Shown: positions 8,620 to 18,820 of the stretch, piece by piece
Layout: the number at the start of each line of letters is the position of its first letter
Numbering within the stretch: the stretch's first letter is position 1
Origin: Noviherbaspirillum pedocola
GTDB taxonomy: Bacteria > Pseudomonadota > Gammaproteobacteria > Burkholderiales > Burkholderiaceae_D
DNA length: 64,000 nt
NCBI RefSeq assembly: GCF_016632335.1
Contig: NZ_JAEPBG010000002.1
Span: 186,001 to 250,000 of the forward strand
Reading direction: 5' to 3'
Translations under genes and position numbers: made by a program
Notes under the pieces: generated by a model
What the model saw: the letters and a program-made list of their open reading frames with translations, nothing else
The model's database searches: none
Told to the model about the DNA's origin: nothing

Positions 8620-9318
8620 TCATGGTTTGGGGACGACCTTGTAGTAGACGCCGTTCGCGCCATAGGCAGGCTGGAACCAGACGTTGTTGCTGGCATAGTA
8701 GGTCATGCCATTCTTGGTGACCGCAGTCACGCCGCTTGGCAGCGCGGCATAGCTCATGCCGATGACATACGATCCCGACGCCGGTGCCTTGGCCATCGCG
8801 GCTCCGGTCGCAACTCCGGCGCTGTAGGCCGACGACGTCGCTGCTGCGGTGTTGGCCGACGCCACGGCCGCACCAGCTGCCACGCCGACGACCGCGCCGG
8901 CTGCGGCGGCGCAACCGGAACAGCTTGAGGACGTGGACGATACGACCACCGGCGGATGGTAAGCCGTGTAGGTTGGATATGCCGGGGAGCCGGCGGGGTG
9001 ATACGCGGTGGCGCCCGACGGATACGTGTGATACGCGCCCTCGCCGTAGCGGCCATAGGTGCTGCCACCGTAGGCGTTGGTATGCTCCGTGCCGCCACCA
9101 TAGGCGTGCGCGGTCTGGCCGCCGTAAACGTTGGTGTGGCTCGCCCCCTGGCCCGCCACATAGGTCGAACTGCCGCCCCACCTGTTCTCGTGAGCGGTCG
9201 CGCCGGCGGTGTGGGCTGTTTCTCCGCCGACGCGATTCGCGCTTGCCCATGCGAGCGCATCCCCGGCCCACATGCCCGCAGTGAGCAGCGTGAGGAATCT
9301 CGGCACAATCGGTTTCAT
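8620..9318 (-). CDS. exported Gly/Thr/His/Tyr-rich repeat protein
   Basis: 232 aa with an N-terminal signal peptide (hydrophobic segment to about residue 23, ending GDALAWA). Residues 30-110 are imperfect repeats of the form GGxTxHTNxYGG / GxGxxHTY. They are followed by a Cys-containing SSCSGCAAAAG segment and an Ala/Gly-rich hydrophobic stretch. The C-terminal 60 residues (YVIGMSYAALPSGV...YYKVVPKP) look like a compact domain. Homologues are found as hypothetical proteins. It lies 23 bases after the DUF2092 gene in the same operon. AAGGAG precedes the ATG. The localisation is envelope or extracellular; no function known. Confidence 0.75.
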   Translation of the reverse strand: MKPIVPRFLTLLTAGMWAGDALAWASANRVGGETAHTAGATAHENRWGGSSTYVAGQGASHTNVYGGQTAHAYGGGTEHTNAYGGSTYGRYGEGAYHTYPSGATAYHPAGSPAYPTYTAYHPPVVVSSTSSSCSGCAAAAGAVVGVAAGAAVASANTAAATSSAYSAGVATGAAMAKAPASGSYVIGMSYAALPSGVTAVTKNGMTYYASNNVWFQPAYGANGVYYKVVPKP

Positions 9319-9341
9319 CGCATCTCCTTTGCTTCATCCGG

Positions 9342-10244
9342 CTATTGACCGGATTTCGGCTGCGGCAGGTTTGGCGCCATGCCACTGACGATAGGTTTGA
9401 CGCCATGCGGCGGCGGCGCCGGCGAGACGAACGGCATTCGGCCAGCCGCCTGTGCCTTCTGCGAGACGAAGATGCCGGGCGGTACCGAGGGATCGAGCTT
9501 CCAATCCGAAAGCTGCATGTCGTGCCGCAGCCGCAGTGGATCCGCCTGGAACACTGCCCGTATCCGGCGCGGCAGCCTGTCTTCAGTACCGATCCACGCC
9601 TGCAGGAACACATCGTTGTTGGCCCATGCCACCATGTCCGTCTTTGTTCCGCCGACTTCGGCGGAAGAGCCGATGCGGAAAGCGAGAATGGCACCGCCAG
9701 ATAGCGCGGCATAGGGATCGGCGACAAGCAGATCGGTGAACGGGTAGTAGATCGCGGCATCCCGGTACGCAGCCTTCAACGCTGCTTCAATCGTTGGCGG
9801 CGCATCGGAGACCGCAGCCAGATTCTCGGCTGGCGCGTATGCGGTCATCGCCTTGCCATCGTAGTAGAACTCCGAGGCCGGGCCATCTCCGGGAACGACG
9901 ATCCGCAACTTGTCTGGCCGCTGCATGGTCACGTCATATCGCATCGTATAAACAATCGGCGGACCGAGCTTGCTCGGATATTCATAGCTGACGGTGGCGG
10001 TGAACGACATCGTCTTCGCACTCGCAAGTTTGTCGCTGGCCGCTTTCAGCAAGTCCATTGCCTGTGGTTCGACGACAAATTTGAAATCCGGCTCAGGCGA
10101 CTTCCTTGTCGACTTGCCGCCATTTGCCGGAGGTTTTTTCTGCGTGATTGGAGCGTCTGGCGCCGGTTGGGCATCGACCGATGCGGTGATCGCAGATGCC
10201 GTGAACAGCGCCAGAACTCGTGCCAGTCGGATCAACAGCGCCAT
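9342..10244 (-). CDS. DUF2092 domain-containing periplasmic protein
   Basis: 300 aa. The start is placed at 10244 (MALLIRLARVLALF) because AGGAG is spaced 8 bases upstream and a signal peptide follows directly (cleavage about SVDAQPA); the open frame upstream adds 43 residues without these features. After a Lys/Pro-rich linker comes a LolA/LppX-like beta domain (DLLKAASDKLASAKTMSF, then YYDGKAMTAYAP), typical of DUF2092. This fold carries lipid or lipoprotein cargo in relatives; that role is inference here. It is first in the operon with the repeat protein and the DUF4239 protein. Confidence 0.85.
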   Translation of the reverse strand: MALLIRLARVLALFTASAITASVDAQPAPDAPITQKKPPANGGKSTRKSPEPDFKFVVEPQAMDLLKAASDKLASAKTMSFTATVSYEYPSKLGPPIVYTMRYDVTMQRPDKLRIVVPGDGPASEFYYDGKAMTAYAPAENLAAVSDAPPTIEAALKAAYRDAAIYYPFTDLLVADPYAALSGGAILAFRIGSSAEVGGTKTDMVAWANNDVFLQAWIGTEDRLPRRIRAVFQADPLRLRHDMQLSDWKLDPSVPPGIFVSQKAQAAGRMPFVSPAPPPHGVKPIVSGMAPNLPQPKSGQ

Positions 10245-10590
10245 TGCATTTTCTCCTGTGAGTAAATGATCAAGAGTCATCAGCATTGCAGCCAGGCTTG
10301 TCGGTGCCTGATTCGGTTTTTCATCTCGCTTGTCAGGGCAAACCCCGCAGGAGAAACCGCCCTCGTGGCACAAGGAGGATTCTCCAAAATTGGCGCAGCT
10401 TCACAATTAGGCCAAGGCCCAACTCATCTCCATGGCGGGGCCAAGGCCGAATCCTGCCGGATAGCATGCAGACGCCGAGATTTCCACATTCCGTGCTGGT
10501 CTTTGGTCCAATCGACTGGCTGCGGACGACACCAGAAGATGCCAGCGGACCTGCGGTCTTCAAAACATCCCTGATGACGTGGAGAACAAC
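10245..10590. other. divergent intergenic region, DUF2092 operon / DUF1254 gene
   Basis: About 345 bases separating divergent genes, so both promoters must lie here. I found no strong -35/-10 pair, operator or small gene. Confidence 0.4.
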
Positions 10591-12018
10591 ATGGATGATT
10601 CCCGGCGCATGGCGCTCAAGTCGGGCTTCGGATCGGCCCTTTATCTGCTCGGCCGCTTCGCGTTCGCGGAGGAGGGTTATCTCTCGAAGCAGGTCGAAGG
10701 CTTCGAGGACTTCCGGGTGGCGTCCGATGCCTACATCTATGGCTACCCGCTCGTCACCAGTGAGATGACCCGCCGCGTGATGACTAATGTGGATGCGCCG
10801 CAGGGTAGCCATGCACCGATGGGGCAGATCATCAGGTTGCGCCAGTATCCCGATGCTTCCTTCACCGATGTGACGGCGCCCAACGCGGATACGCTCTACA
10901 CGACGGCATGGTTCGACGTCGGCGATGAGCCCTGGGTGTTAAGCCTGCCTGATCTCGACGGCCGCTATGCGCTCTTTCCCTTGCTCGACGGATGGACGAA
11001 TGTTTTCGAGGTCCCAGGCAAGCGGACCACCGGAACCGGCGCCCAGGCTTATGTGATCACCGGCCCCGGATGGCGCGGTACGCTGCCGCCGGGCGTAAAG
11101 GAGTACAAGTCGCCGACGAGCATTGTCTGGCTGCTCGGCAGGATCTATTGCACCGGAACGCCGGAAGACTATGCCGCCGTCCACGCGCTACAGGATCAAT
11201 GCAAGCTCGTTCCGCTGAGTGCGTATGGCAAGCCCTATACTCCTCCTCGCGTGAGGCCCGAACCCGGCGTCGATATGAAAACGGCGGTGCGCGATCAGGT
11301 GATCCGGATGGACGCCGTAAGCTACTTCACGCTTCTCGCCGAACTGATGAAGCGCAATCCTCCCGCTGCAGAGGACGCCGCCGCAGTTGCCCATTTCGCC
11401 AGAATCGGCCTGGTCCCGGGCAGGAGCTTCGACGAGAGCAAATTCCATCCGGAACTCGCCAGACGTGTCCCGCAGCTCAGCTTCGACCGCATCCTGTTCC
11501 AGATCAGGGAAAACAGCGCCGTCAGGAACGTGAATGGCTGGATGTTCGACACGCAGACCGGCATATACGGCACCAATTATTTGAACCGGGCACTGGTGAC
11601 CGCCATCGGACTCGGCGCGAATCGAATCGAGGATGCGGTCTATCCTACCTCGCTGAAGGACGCGCATGGAGACGCGTACAGTGGGAGGCACCGGTATGTC
11701 ATGCGCTTCCCCGAGGGACAGCTGCCGCCGGCAAACGGGTTCTGGTCGGTCACGATGTACAGCGCAGACTATTTCTTCGTCCGCAACCCGATCAATCGCT
11801 ACTCGATCAGCGCTCGACAGAACCTCAAAGCCAATGCAGATGGATCGGTGGATCTGTACATCCAGCACGACAGCCCGGGCAAGGACAAGGAATCGAACTG
11901 GCTGCCTGCCCCCGAAGGGAAGTTCGTGCTCATGATGCGGATGTATTGGCCGAGCGAGCGCACGCCATCGATCATCAACGGCACCTGGGCGCCGCCGGCC
12001 GTGGCACGAGTGGGCTGA
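10591..12018 (+). CDS. DUF1254/DUF1214 domain-containing protein, Tat-like signal
   Basis: 475 aa from the ATG at 10591, which has GGAG six bases upstream; a GTG four codons earlier overlaps that site and is less likely. The N-terminus DDSRRMALKSG followed by a hydrophobic stretch ending FAFAEE resembles a twin-arginine signal. The N-terminal half is DUF1254 (DAYIYGYPLVTSEMTRRVM; ANADTLYTTAWFDVGDEPW-type residues) and the C-terminal part is DUF1214 (MRFPEGQLPPANGFWSVTMY and YSISARQNL). The family is common in Proteobacteria and lacks a settled biochemical role. It is divergent from the DUF2092 operon. Confidence 0.88.
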   Translation: MDDSRRMALKSGFGSALYLLGRFAFAEEGYLSKQVEGFEDFRVASDAYIYGYPLVTSEMTRRVMTNVDAPQGSHAPMGQIIRLRQYPDASFTDVTAPNADTLYTTAWFDVGDEPWVLSLPDLDGRYALFPLLDGWTNVFEVPGKRTTGTGAQAYVITGPGWRGTLPPGVKEYKSPTSIVWLLGRIYCTGTPEDYAAVHALQDQCKLVPLSAYGKPYTPPRVRPEPGVDMKTAVRDQVIRMDAVSYFTLLAELMKRNPPAAEDAAAVAHFARIGLVPGRSFDESKFHPELARRVPQLSFDRILFQIRENSAVRNVNGWMFDTQTGIYGTNYLNRALVTAIGLGANRIEDAVYPTSLKDAHGDAYSGRHRYVMRFPEGQLPPANGFWSVTMYSADYFFVRNPINRYSISARQNLKANADGSVDLYIQHDSPGKDKESNWLPAPEGKFVLMMRMYWPSERTPSIINGTWAPPAVARVG

Positions 12019-12033
12019 CGCTGTTGCGTCTCC

Positions 12034-12066
12034 GATAGCCTGGGTGGACAAATTTTGCAGGCTATC
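12034..12066. terminator. hairpin downstream of the DUF1254 gene
   Basis: GATAGCCTG and CAGGCTATC form a perfect 9-bp inverted repeat with a 15-base loop, 16 bases past the stop codon. No T-run follows, so it is a transcript-end or stabilising hairpin at best. Confidence 0.4.
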
Positions 12067-12165
12067 CAACGACTGCCCATGGCCGATTGTGTTGAAAAAG
12101 TCGGCTTGAAATGCCGTTTGACTGGTTGCAGGGTGCGCAGAACGAGAGTCCGGGCCAGGCGCCGA

Positions 12166-13272
12166 TCATGAGGGGACGTCAGGTTGCAGAGCGAGACCGG
12201 TATGGGCTGATTCATTTGGAAGAGTCCGTGCCGCAGGACCAGCAGTTGCGCGCCTTGGCCCGCGGTCGCCCAGAAACACAGCTGCGACTTCCGGCGCCGC
12301 GCGCCAGAACGCCCGGTGCGTATAGGCGCATAACAGCACTACGGCTGGCGGGATCACCGCCCAGAACATTTCATAGGGCAGCGATGCGCCATAGCGCTGA
12401 AAGGTAATCCATGCCGCCAGCAGCAACGGGCCGTGCGCGAGAAAGGTGAAGAAGCTTGCGCTGGAATGACGATGCAGCAGTTCACCGAGACGCGTCGGAG
12501 CAATGAGCGACATGCACGGCCACACCACGAAGGGCGATACCAGCGCAAACCATTCGCGGTTCTGGATATGGAACAGCACGATGGCGACCGCCATGGCCAG
12601 CAGCGCCGCGAGCAATAGCGGCGCATACCGATCCAGCGCACGCAAGTCCCATTTGCGTACCGCGGCCAGGCCGCCGACATAGAAACTGAGCAGCATGGAG
12701 TTGCGCAGCAGCAGATCACCGTCGAGGTCATACCAGTACACGACGAAGACGATGACCAGGCCGATATATGGCGCGCGCCGCAGCAGCATGCCCAGCAGCG
12801 GCGCGATCAGGGCCAGTGCAAAGAGATTGCGCAGGAAGTGCGTCGGATAATTCAGCGGCGTATGAAACAGCCCGGTCGCCGCATCCATCCAGTTCTGCCA
12901 GTGCGCCGGATACAGATCCACTTCGAACTGATGCGCGATAAGACCATTCTTCTGTATCCAGTAAAGCAGGGGCAGCATCGGCAGATTCCACAACACCAGC
13001 GGCACCAGCAGCGTGCGGGTCTTCTTTTGCATCAGCCTGAGATATTGCCGATCGAGATCGGCGGAAAACAGCAGGAATGCGGAGACGGCGGTCAGCAAGG
13101 GCACCGTGGCACGGAATACACCGAAGGTCAGCATGCCGCGAAACAAATCGAAAGGATCGAGATGGTAGGCAGATAGCGGCTTGAAGGGCGGCATGTGCAG
13201 CACGACGATGCCCAGGATCATGAAGTACCTGGTGATGGCAATGCGTCTTGCGATGTCTCCGGCGATTTTCAT
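12166..13272 (-). CDS. acyltransferase family (Acyl_transf_3) membrane protein
   Basis: 368 aa and very hydrophobic, with about ten predicted membrane helices. The N-terminal segment ITRYFMILGIVVLHM carries the Arg and His typical of membrane acyltransferase-3 proteins (OafB/OpgC relatives). These transfer acyl or succinyl groups onto cell-surface polysaccharides, LPS or periplasmic glucans. It is transcribed alone and divergently from the GNAT gene. Acceptor unknown. Confidence 0.8.
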   Translation of the reverse strand: MKIAGDIARRIAITRYFMILGIVVLHMPPFKPLSAYHLDPFDLFRGMLTFGVFRATVPLLTAVSAFLLFSADLDRQYLRLMQKKTRTLLVPLVLWNLPMLPLLYWIQKNGLIAHQFEVDLYPAHWQNWMDAATGLFHTPLNYPTHFLRNLFALALIAPLLGMLLRRAPYIGLVIVFVVYWYDLDGDLLLRNSMLLSFYVGGLAAVRKWDLRALDRYAPLLLAALLAMAVAIVLFHIQNREWFALVSPFVVWPCMSLIAPTRLGELLHRHSSASFFTFLAHGPLLLAAWITFQRYGASLPYEMFWAVIPPAVVLLCAYTHRAFWRAAPEVAAVFLGDRGPRRATAGPAARTLPNESAHTGLALQPDVPS

Positions 13273-13658
13273 GATCTCAGCTTCTTCGTATGTGAGCGGT
13301 CAGCAAGGTCAACCTCGATGGCGCGCGGCCACATGGTTGGATGCGCGCCAACTTTGTTCTGTTTTCTGTATCAATCTCGACGCACTCCGAGCTCAGTGCC
13401 AAGGGCAGGTGCGCAAACAATGCATCAGTTGGTTCAATTGCAAGAGTTATGCCTATTGCAAAACCTCAATAAAAACAGTGCTATGCAGAAATTTCGATTT
13501 CCATTTGTAAAGATTTCCGACATGCATGGAACGGGAACGCGATGTTGAGCGCGCCGCGTGCGATGCCTGGGCAGAGAAACAAGAGGGCAAAAAGGTGGCT
13601 TGTGCCGGGCGAAGACGATGCGGTATCGTCGTGACCCGCTTTCGTCGTGAAGACAACC
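13273..13658. other. divergent intergenic region, acyltransferase / GNAT
   Basis: About 385 bases, AT-rich in the middle (around 13430-13510). I see no credible gene. Two TTGCAA hexamers 12 bases apart (about 13437-13460) are the only symmetrical element noticed, and promoters for both flanking genes are expected here. Confidence 0.4.
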
Positions 13659-14153
13659 ATGCCCGCTCACATTCGTCCTTACCGCGATGCCGACCGCGAT
13701 GCCGTGATCGCTGCGTTCCGCTCCAACGTACCCGAGCACTTCCCGGCTTCCGAGGAACCCTGGCTGGTCTCGGCGCTGGAAGAGCCTGATGGTCCTTTTT
13801 TCGTGATCGAAGATGAGGGCGAGATCGTTGGCTGCGGCGGCTATGAGCTGTCCGACTTTTACAACCTCGGCACCCTGGTGTTCGGCCTGCTGCGCGCCGA
13901 CCGGCACCGCACCGGACTCGGACGCATGCTGCTGCTGCACCGGCTGTTGGCGATGGCGGAAGACCCGATGCGTCCGCGTTATGTGACCATCGACACCCAT
14001 CCGCATGTGGCCGGCTTCTATCTGCGCCACGGCTTTCATGAAATGGCGCGCTGGAGCGGCGGCTATCGTTCCGGGCGTGACCGCGTCGATTTGCGCATAG
14101 AGCTCACCGATGCTGAAGTAGAGCGCTTGAAGGCCATGCGTGATGCCGGATAA
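13659..14153 (+). CDS. GNAT family N-acetyltransferase
   Basis: 164 aa. A GCN5-related acetyltransferase with the fold order beta1 (HIRPYRDADRDAVIAAF), the beta4 strand EIVGCGGYEL, and the acetyl-CoA-binding motif A in the form HRTGLGRMLLLHRLL (R-x-x-G-x-G/L). The C-terminal strand VAGFYLRHGFHEM is also typical. The start at 13659 is chosen over a GTG four codons upstream because the domain begins at once; neither has a strong ribosome site. Substrate unknown. It is followed 45 bases later by a MAPEG gene, probably co-transcribed. Confidence 0.85.
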   Translation: MPAHIRPYRDADRDAVIAAFRSNVPEHFPASEEPWLVSALEEPDGPFFVIEDEGEIVGCGGYELSDFYNLGTLVFGLLRADRHRTGLGRMLLLHRLLAMAEDPMRPRYVTIDTHPHVAGFYLRHGFHEMARWSGGYRSGRDRVDLRIELTDAEVERLKAMRDAG

Positions 14154-14198
14154 TCGGCATGCCTGCGCAAGCGCGCAGTCATTTTCGGGGAGACAAGA

Positions 14199-14585
14199 AT
14201 GAACTGGATCAGCCTGGTGAGCCTGCTCGCCATTGCGCAATACCTCTGCTTTGCCTTCTGCGTTGCCATGGCCCGTGGGCGCTATGGCGTGAAGGCGCCG
14301 GCCACCGTTGGCGATGAGCGCTTCGAGCGCTATTACCGGGTGCAGATGAATACGCTGGAATTGCTGGCTGCCTTCTTGCCCACGCTGTGGATCGCAGCGC
14401 AGTACTGGAACGCCGTCGCGATCGCCGCCATCGGCGCGGTCTATCTGGTCGGCCGGCTGCTGTACTTCCGCGCTTATGTGCGCGACCCCGGCAGCCGTGA
14501 GATCGGGTTCGTGCTGAGCCTGACGCCGATCGCGCTGCTGCTGGTGGCAGGCCTTATCGGTATCGCGATGGTATGGATGCGGTAG
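14199..14585 (+). CDS. MAPEG family membrane protein
   Basis: 128 aa with four hydrophobic helices. The motif FERYYRVQMNTLELLAAFLPTLWIA matches the conserved E-R-x-x-R-x-x-x-N-x-x-E signature of membrane-associated eicosanoid/glutathione metabolism proteins. Bacterial members may be glutathione transferases; the actual activity is not known. GGGGAGA is located upstream of the ATG. It follows the GNAT gene. Confidence 0.87.
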   Translation: MNWISLVSLLAIAQYLCFAFCVAMARGRYGVKAPATVGDERFERYYRVQMNTLELLAAFLPTLWIAAQYWNAVAIAAIGAVYLVGRLLYFRAYVRDPGSREIGFVLSLTPIALLLVAGLIGIAMVWMR

Positions 14586-14645
14586 CGCAATGGTTAGGGC
14601 CTGCACCGCGATGCGGGTTGGTGCAGGCCCTGCGGGACCATGCGC

Positions 14646-15692
14646 TTACACCGTCGCCACTGGCGTCACCGGCGATCCAACCGCTCCGGGCAGGCGCAGC
14701 GGCGGCGCAGTGAGCATGAAGCGGTTGCGGCCATGTTCATGCAGCCAGGCGGCAAGATCCTTCAGATACCAGAGTTCGCCCAGCGGTATGCCGAGCTTGA
14801 ACAGGCAGTGATGATGCAAGGGCAGCACCGATTTGCGCCCGGCCACATCCGGCGCCGGATAGGCTTCGACAGCATAGTTGTCGGCGCACAGCGCGGCGAT
14901 GCCGCTGTCGGTGATCCATTGCAGCAGCCGCTGGTCTCGACCGTTGAGCACCGAGCAGCTGTGGTGCAGCACCTGCGGATCCGGCTTGCCGCCCATTTCC
15001 ACCACGGCTTCGGCGAAACCGGTGCGCAGCACCAGGAAGTCGCCGCGCTCCACCGTGACGCCGTCGCTTTCCATGATGCGAGCGAGATCGTCATAACCAA
15101 TCAGCCGACGCTCGCGGCCGAAATGGCGGCACAGGTCAACGAGCACGCCGCGACCCTGCATGCCGTGTTCGGCCATGTGCTCGATGCCCAGCGCATCCGC
15201 ATGCGACAGGTGGCCGCCATCGCAGCCGCAGCCGCTTTCGGCCATTTCCTGCGGTCCGCGCACATGCTCGGCGGCGCGGAAGCCGTTGTAATACACCATT
15301 TCCTCGGCGCCATCGCCATCGGCATCGAAGCGGGCGCCGACGTGCGCCAAGGAATCCCACTGTGTCGAATACTGCAGGCAGATCAGCACCTGGTCGTCTG
15401 ACACGACGTCGATGCTGTCCGGCACCAGGCCATCCATGCCGTAATTCAGCACCGGCGTGTCGCCGCGCCACGTCGGCTGCAACCGTGGTGGATTGCGACG
15501 CGCATTGAGCGCATTGCCACCCGGCAGGTCGAGCGGCAGGGCCAGGCAGAAGCTGCGTCCGGCATGAACTTCGGCAGCGCCTTTTCTGACCTGCTCGGGG
15601 CCGATCAGGTTGACTCTGCCAAGCTGATCGTCGCTGCCGAATTCTCCCCAGTTTGACCCCTCGGGTCGCTGCTTCCAGCGTTGCTGTTCCAT
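14646..15692 (-). CDS. cyclase family protein (kynurenine formamidase-like)
   Basis: 348 aa from the ATG at 15692, which has GGAG five bases upstream. It belongs to the Cyclase/PF04199 metal-dependent hydrolase family. The conserved region reads STQWDSLAHVG, where smaller family members have HxGTHxDxPxH, followed by ERGDFLVLRTGF and a C-terminal ADNYAVEAYP segment. Members open amide or lactone rings in catabolic routes. The gene is divergent from the liv-type transporter operon, which hints at uptake and breakdown of a common substrate, but that is inference. Confidence 0.82.
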   Translation of the reverse strand: MEQQRWKQRPEGSNWGEFGSDDQLGRVNLIGPEQVRKGAAEVHAGRSFCLALPLDLPGGNALNARRNPPRLQPTWRGDTPVLNYGMDGLVPDSIDVVSDDQVLICLQYSTQWDSLAHVGARFDADGDGAEEMVYYNGFRAAEHVRGPQEMAESGCGCDGGHLSHADALGIEHMAEHGMQGRGVLVDLCRHFGRERRLIGYDDLARIMESDGVTVERGDFLVLRTGFAEAVVEMGGKPDPQVLHHSCSVLNGRDQRLLQWITDSGIAALCADNYAVEAYPAPDVAGRKSVLPLHHHCLFKLGIPLGELWYLKDLAAWLHEHGRNRFMLTAPPLRLPGAVGSPVTPVATV

Positions 15693-16169
15693 GCTGTCTC
15701 CATGTTTTCTGCGCGAGGACATTAAGCTTGCCGATTATCGGTTCACTTTGCCCGGCGCTTGTGATTTTGCTAGCATCCAGCACAACCTATCACTGGGTGC
15801 TGTTGTAGTCAATTTTGCGGAACGATGGACCGCTATGCAAAACACCCTCGTCTTATTTCCTTTCTTCGCCCGCTCCGAATTCCGCCTGCTTCCTCCCTCT
15901 TGTCAGACGTCTGAGAATCGTTTTCCGAGAAAGCAGATGTTGGAGCCATCACGGTCACACGGTCTCGCATCATGGCGAAAAGCAATAGCAAGGGATTTTT
16001 TTGTTCTGCACTGCAAAATATTGGCTCATTTTTATTGACCCCTGTTTGCGGGTGATGATACGGTTCCACTGCGCCTGAAAAAAATCGGACGTTCGTATTT
16101 TTTTAATACGTAAACGGACCAAGGGAAGCCCGAAGCGGGCGGGCGCAGGTGGATATCAAGGAGACGACA
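15693..16169. other. divergent regulatory region, cyclase gene / liv operon
   Basis: About 475 bases, AT-rich compared with the surroundings, without a supportable gene. It must hold promoters for both directions and contains the inverted repeat at 16091-16115. Confidence 0.5.
16091..16115. promoter_or_regulatory. inverted repeat upstream of the liv operon
   Basis: CGTATT-TTTTT-AATACG (16094-16110) is flanked by GTT and AAC, forming a near-palindrome about 55 bases before the first transporter gene. It fits an operator for a dimeric regulator; on the plus strand the T5 loop is inside the hairpin, so it is not a terminator. Confidence 0.4.
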
Positions 16170-17033
16170 TTGGAGTTGATACTGCAGCAAGTCCTCAATG
16201 GACTGACGCTGGGAGGGGTGTACAGCCTCGTGGCCCTGGGCCTAACCCTGGTGTACGGCATCATGCATGTGCCGAATTTCGCGCACGGCGCGTTCTACAT
16301 GGCGGGCGCCTATGCCGCCTTCTTCCTGATGAGCAGCCTCGGGCTGAATTACTGGATCGCGATGATCGGCGCTGGCGCCGCGGTGGCAATCCTGGCCGTG
16401 ATCGCCGAGCGCCTCGTGTTCCATCCGCTGCGCAAGTCCGAGGGCCTGCACCAGATGATCGCCGCCATCGGCATCCTGTTGTTCCTCGAAGCCGGTGCGC
16501 AGGCTATTTGGGGCGCTGATTTCCGTCGCATGGCAACGCCGTATAACGGCATGGTGGCGCTGGGCTCGATTGCCATGCCGTCGCAGCGCCTGTTGATCAT
16601 CGTCGGCGCCTTCGCCCTGATGATGGCGCTGCATCTGTTCCTGAGAAAGACCGTCACTGGCGCGACCATCATCGCGATGGCGCAGAACCGCGATGGCGCG
16701 GCGCTGGTGGGCATCGATGCCAATCGCGTGGCGATGATGACCTTCGCGATCTCCGGCGTGCTGGCCGCAGTGGCCGCCGCGTTGTATGCGCCGATCAACC
16801 TGGTGTATCCGTCGATGGGCAACCTGGTCATCACCAAGGCTTTCGTGATCATCGTGCTGGGCGGCATGGGCAGCGTGCCCGGCGCCATCCTCGGCGGCCT
16901 GATCATCGGCTTCGCCGAAGCGCTCGGCGGCTTCTATATATCGACCGACTACAAGGACATCATCGCCTTCGTGCTCCTGGTCGTGATCCTGTCCATCCGC
17001 CCTCAGGGCCTGTTCGCCACCGGAGCGCGCTGA
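16170..17033 (+). CDS. livH: branched-chain amino acid ABC transporter permease LivH-type
   Basis: 287 aa starting at a TTG codon. AAGGAG sits exactly six bases upstream of TTG16170, and the protein then begins (M)ELILQQVLNGLTLGG as in the family; a GTG seven codons earlier lies ahead of that ribosome site. Eight or so hydrophobic helices are present, with the typical GLTLVYGIMHVPNFAHG and the permease EAA-like loop GMGSVPGAILGG. It forms the membrane channel of a HAAT-type importer with LivM. The stop codon is one base before the livM ATG. Confidence 0.92.
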   Translation: MELILQQVLNGLTLGGVYSLVALGLTLVYGIMHVPNFAHGAFYMAGAYAAFFLMSSLGLNYWIAMIGAGAAVAILAVIAERLVFHPLRKSEGLHQMIAAIGILLFLEAGAQAIWGADFRRMATPYNGMVALGSIAMPSQRLLIIVGAFALMMALHLFLRKTVTGATIIAMAQNRDGAALVGIDANRVAMMTFAISGVLAAVAAALYAPINLVYPSMGNLVITKAFVIIVLGGMGSVPGAILGGLIIGFAEALGGFYISTDYKDIIAFVLLVVILSIRPQGLFATGAR

Positions 17034-17034
17034 C

Positions 17035-18049
17035 ATGACATCCACATCCAACAAGGCGAGCACGATCGGCTGGCTGCTGCTGCTGGTTGCGGCGATTGCC
17101 TTCCCATTCGTCTCCGACAACGATTACTACCTCACCGTGATGGCAACCGCCTATGTGTTCGCCATCGCCACGCTGGGCCTGAACCTGATCACCGGCTACA
17201 CCGGGCAGTTCAACCTGGCGCACAGCGGCTTCATGGCCGTGGGCGCCTATACCGTCGGCATACTCACGGTGGACCATGCGGTGCCGTTCTGGATTGCCTT
17301 CGTGCTGTCCGGCTGCATCGCCGCGCTGCTCGGCTTCTTCGTCGGCATCCTGTCGCTGCGCCTGAAGGGCCATTTCTTCTCGATCTTCACGCTGTGCGTG
17401 GGCTACATCATGTACCTGATCATCGAGAAGTGGGACGACCTGACCCACGGCACGGTCGGCATCATGGGCATCCCGGCGCCGACGCCGATCGCCGGCGTCG
17501 AATTCGAGACGCCGCGCGCGCAGTATTTCCTGGTGCTGTTCTTCCTGGTGCTGGCGGTCTTCGTGATGCGCCGGATCGCGCATTCGCTGCTGGGCCGCAC
17601 TTTCATGGCGATCCGCAATGGCGACGACCTGGCCGAAGCGCTGGGCATCAACCTGATGAGGAACAAGGTGCTGGCCTTCATGCTGTCGGTGTTCTACGCC
17701 GGTCTTGCGGGCGGCCTGTATGCGGGCTTCGTGCGCTTCCTCGGCCCCGGCATCGCCAGCGTCGAACATACCTTCGACATGACGATGTACATGCTCATCG
17801 GCGGCCTCGGCACCCTGTTCGGTCCGCTGCTCGGCGCCATCGCCGTGCCCTGGCTCACGCAGTCGCTGCAATTCCTGCAGGACTATCGTTTCATCGTCTT
17901 CGGCCCATTGCTGATCGCGCTGGTGATCTTCCTGCCCAATGGCGTGGTCGGCACCTGGCTGGGATGGCGCGCGCGCAGTGCTTCGCGGCTGGCCGAAAAA
18001 CAAGCCAAGGATGGCGTATCGGTGGCGGGTCGCCGCGAGGAGAAGTCTC

Positions 18050-18057
<8 letters not shown>
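17035..18057 (+). CDS. livM: branched-chain amino acid ABC transporter permease LivM-type
   Basis: 340 aa with about ten hydrophobic helices, LNLITGYTGQFNLAHSGFMAVGAY near residue 55 and the EAA-type loop GGLGTLFGPLLGA near residue 255. It is the second permease subunit of the same HAAT importer. The C-terminal tail is charged and cytoplasmic. Its end overlaps the start of livG by eight bases, indicating translational coupling. Confidence 0.93.
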
Positions 18058-18806
<749 letters not shown>

Positions 18807-18820
<14 letters not shown>

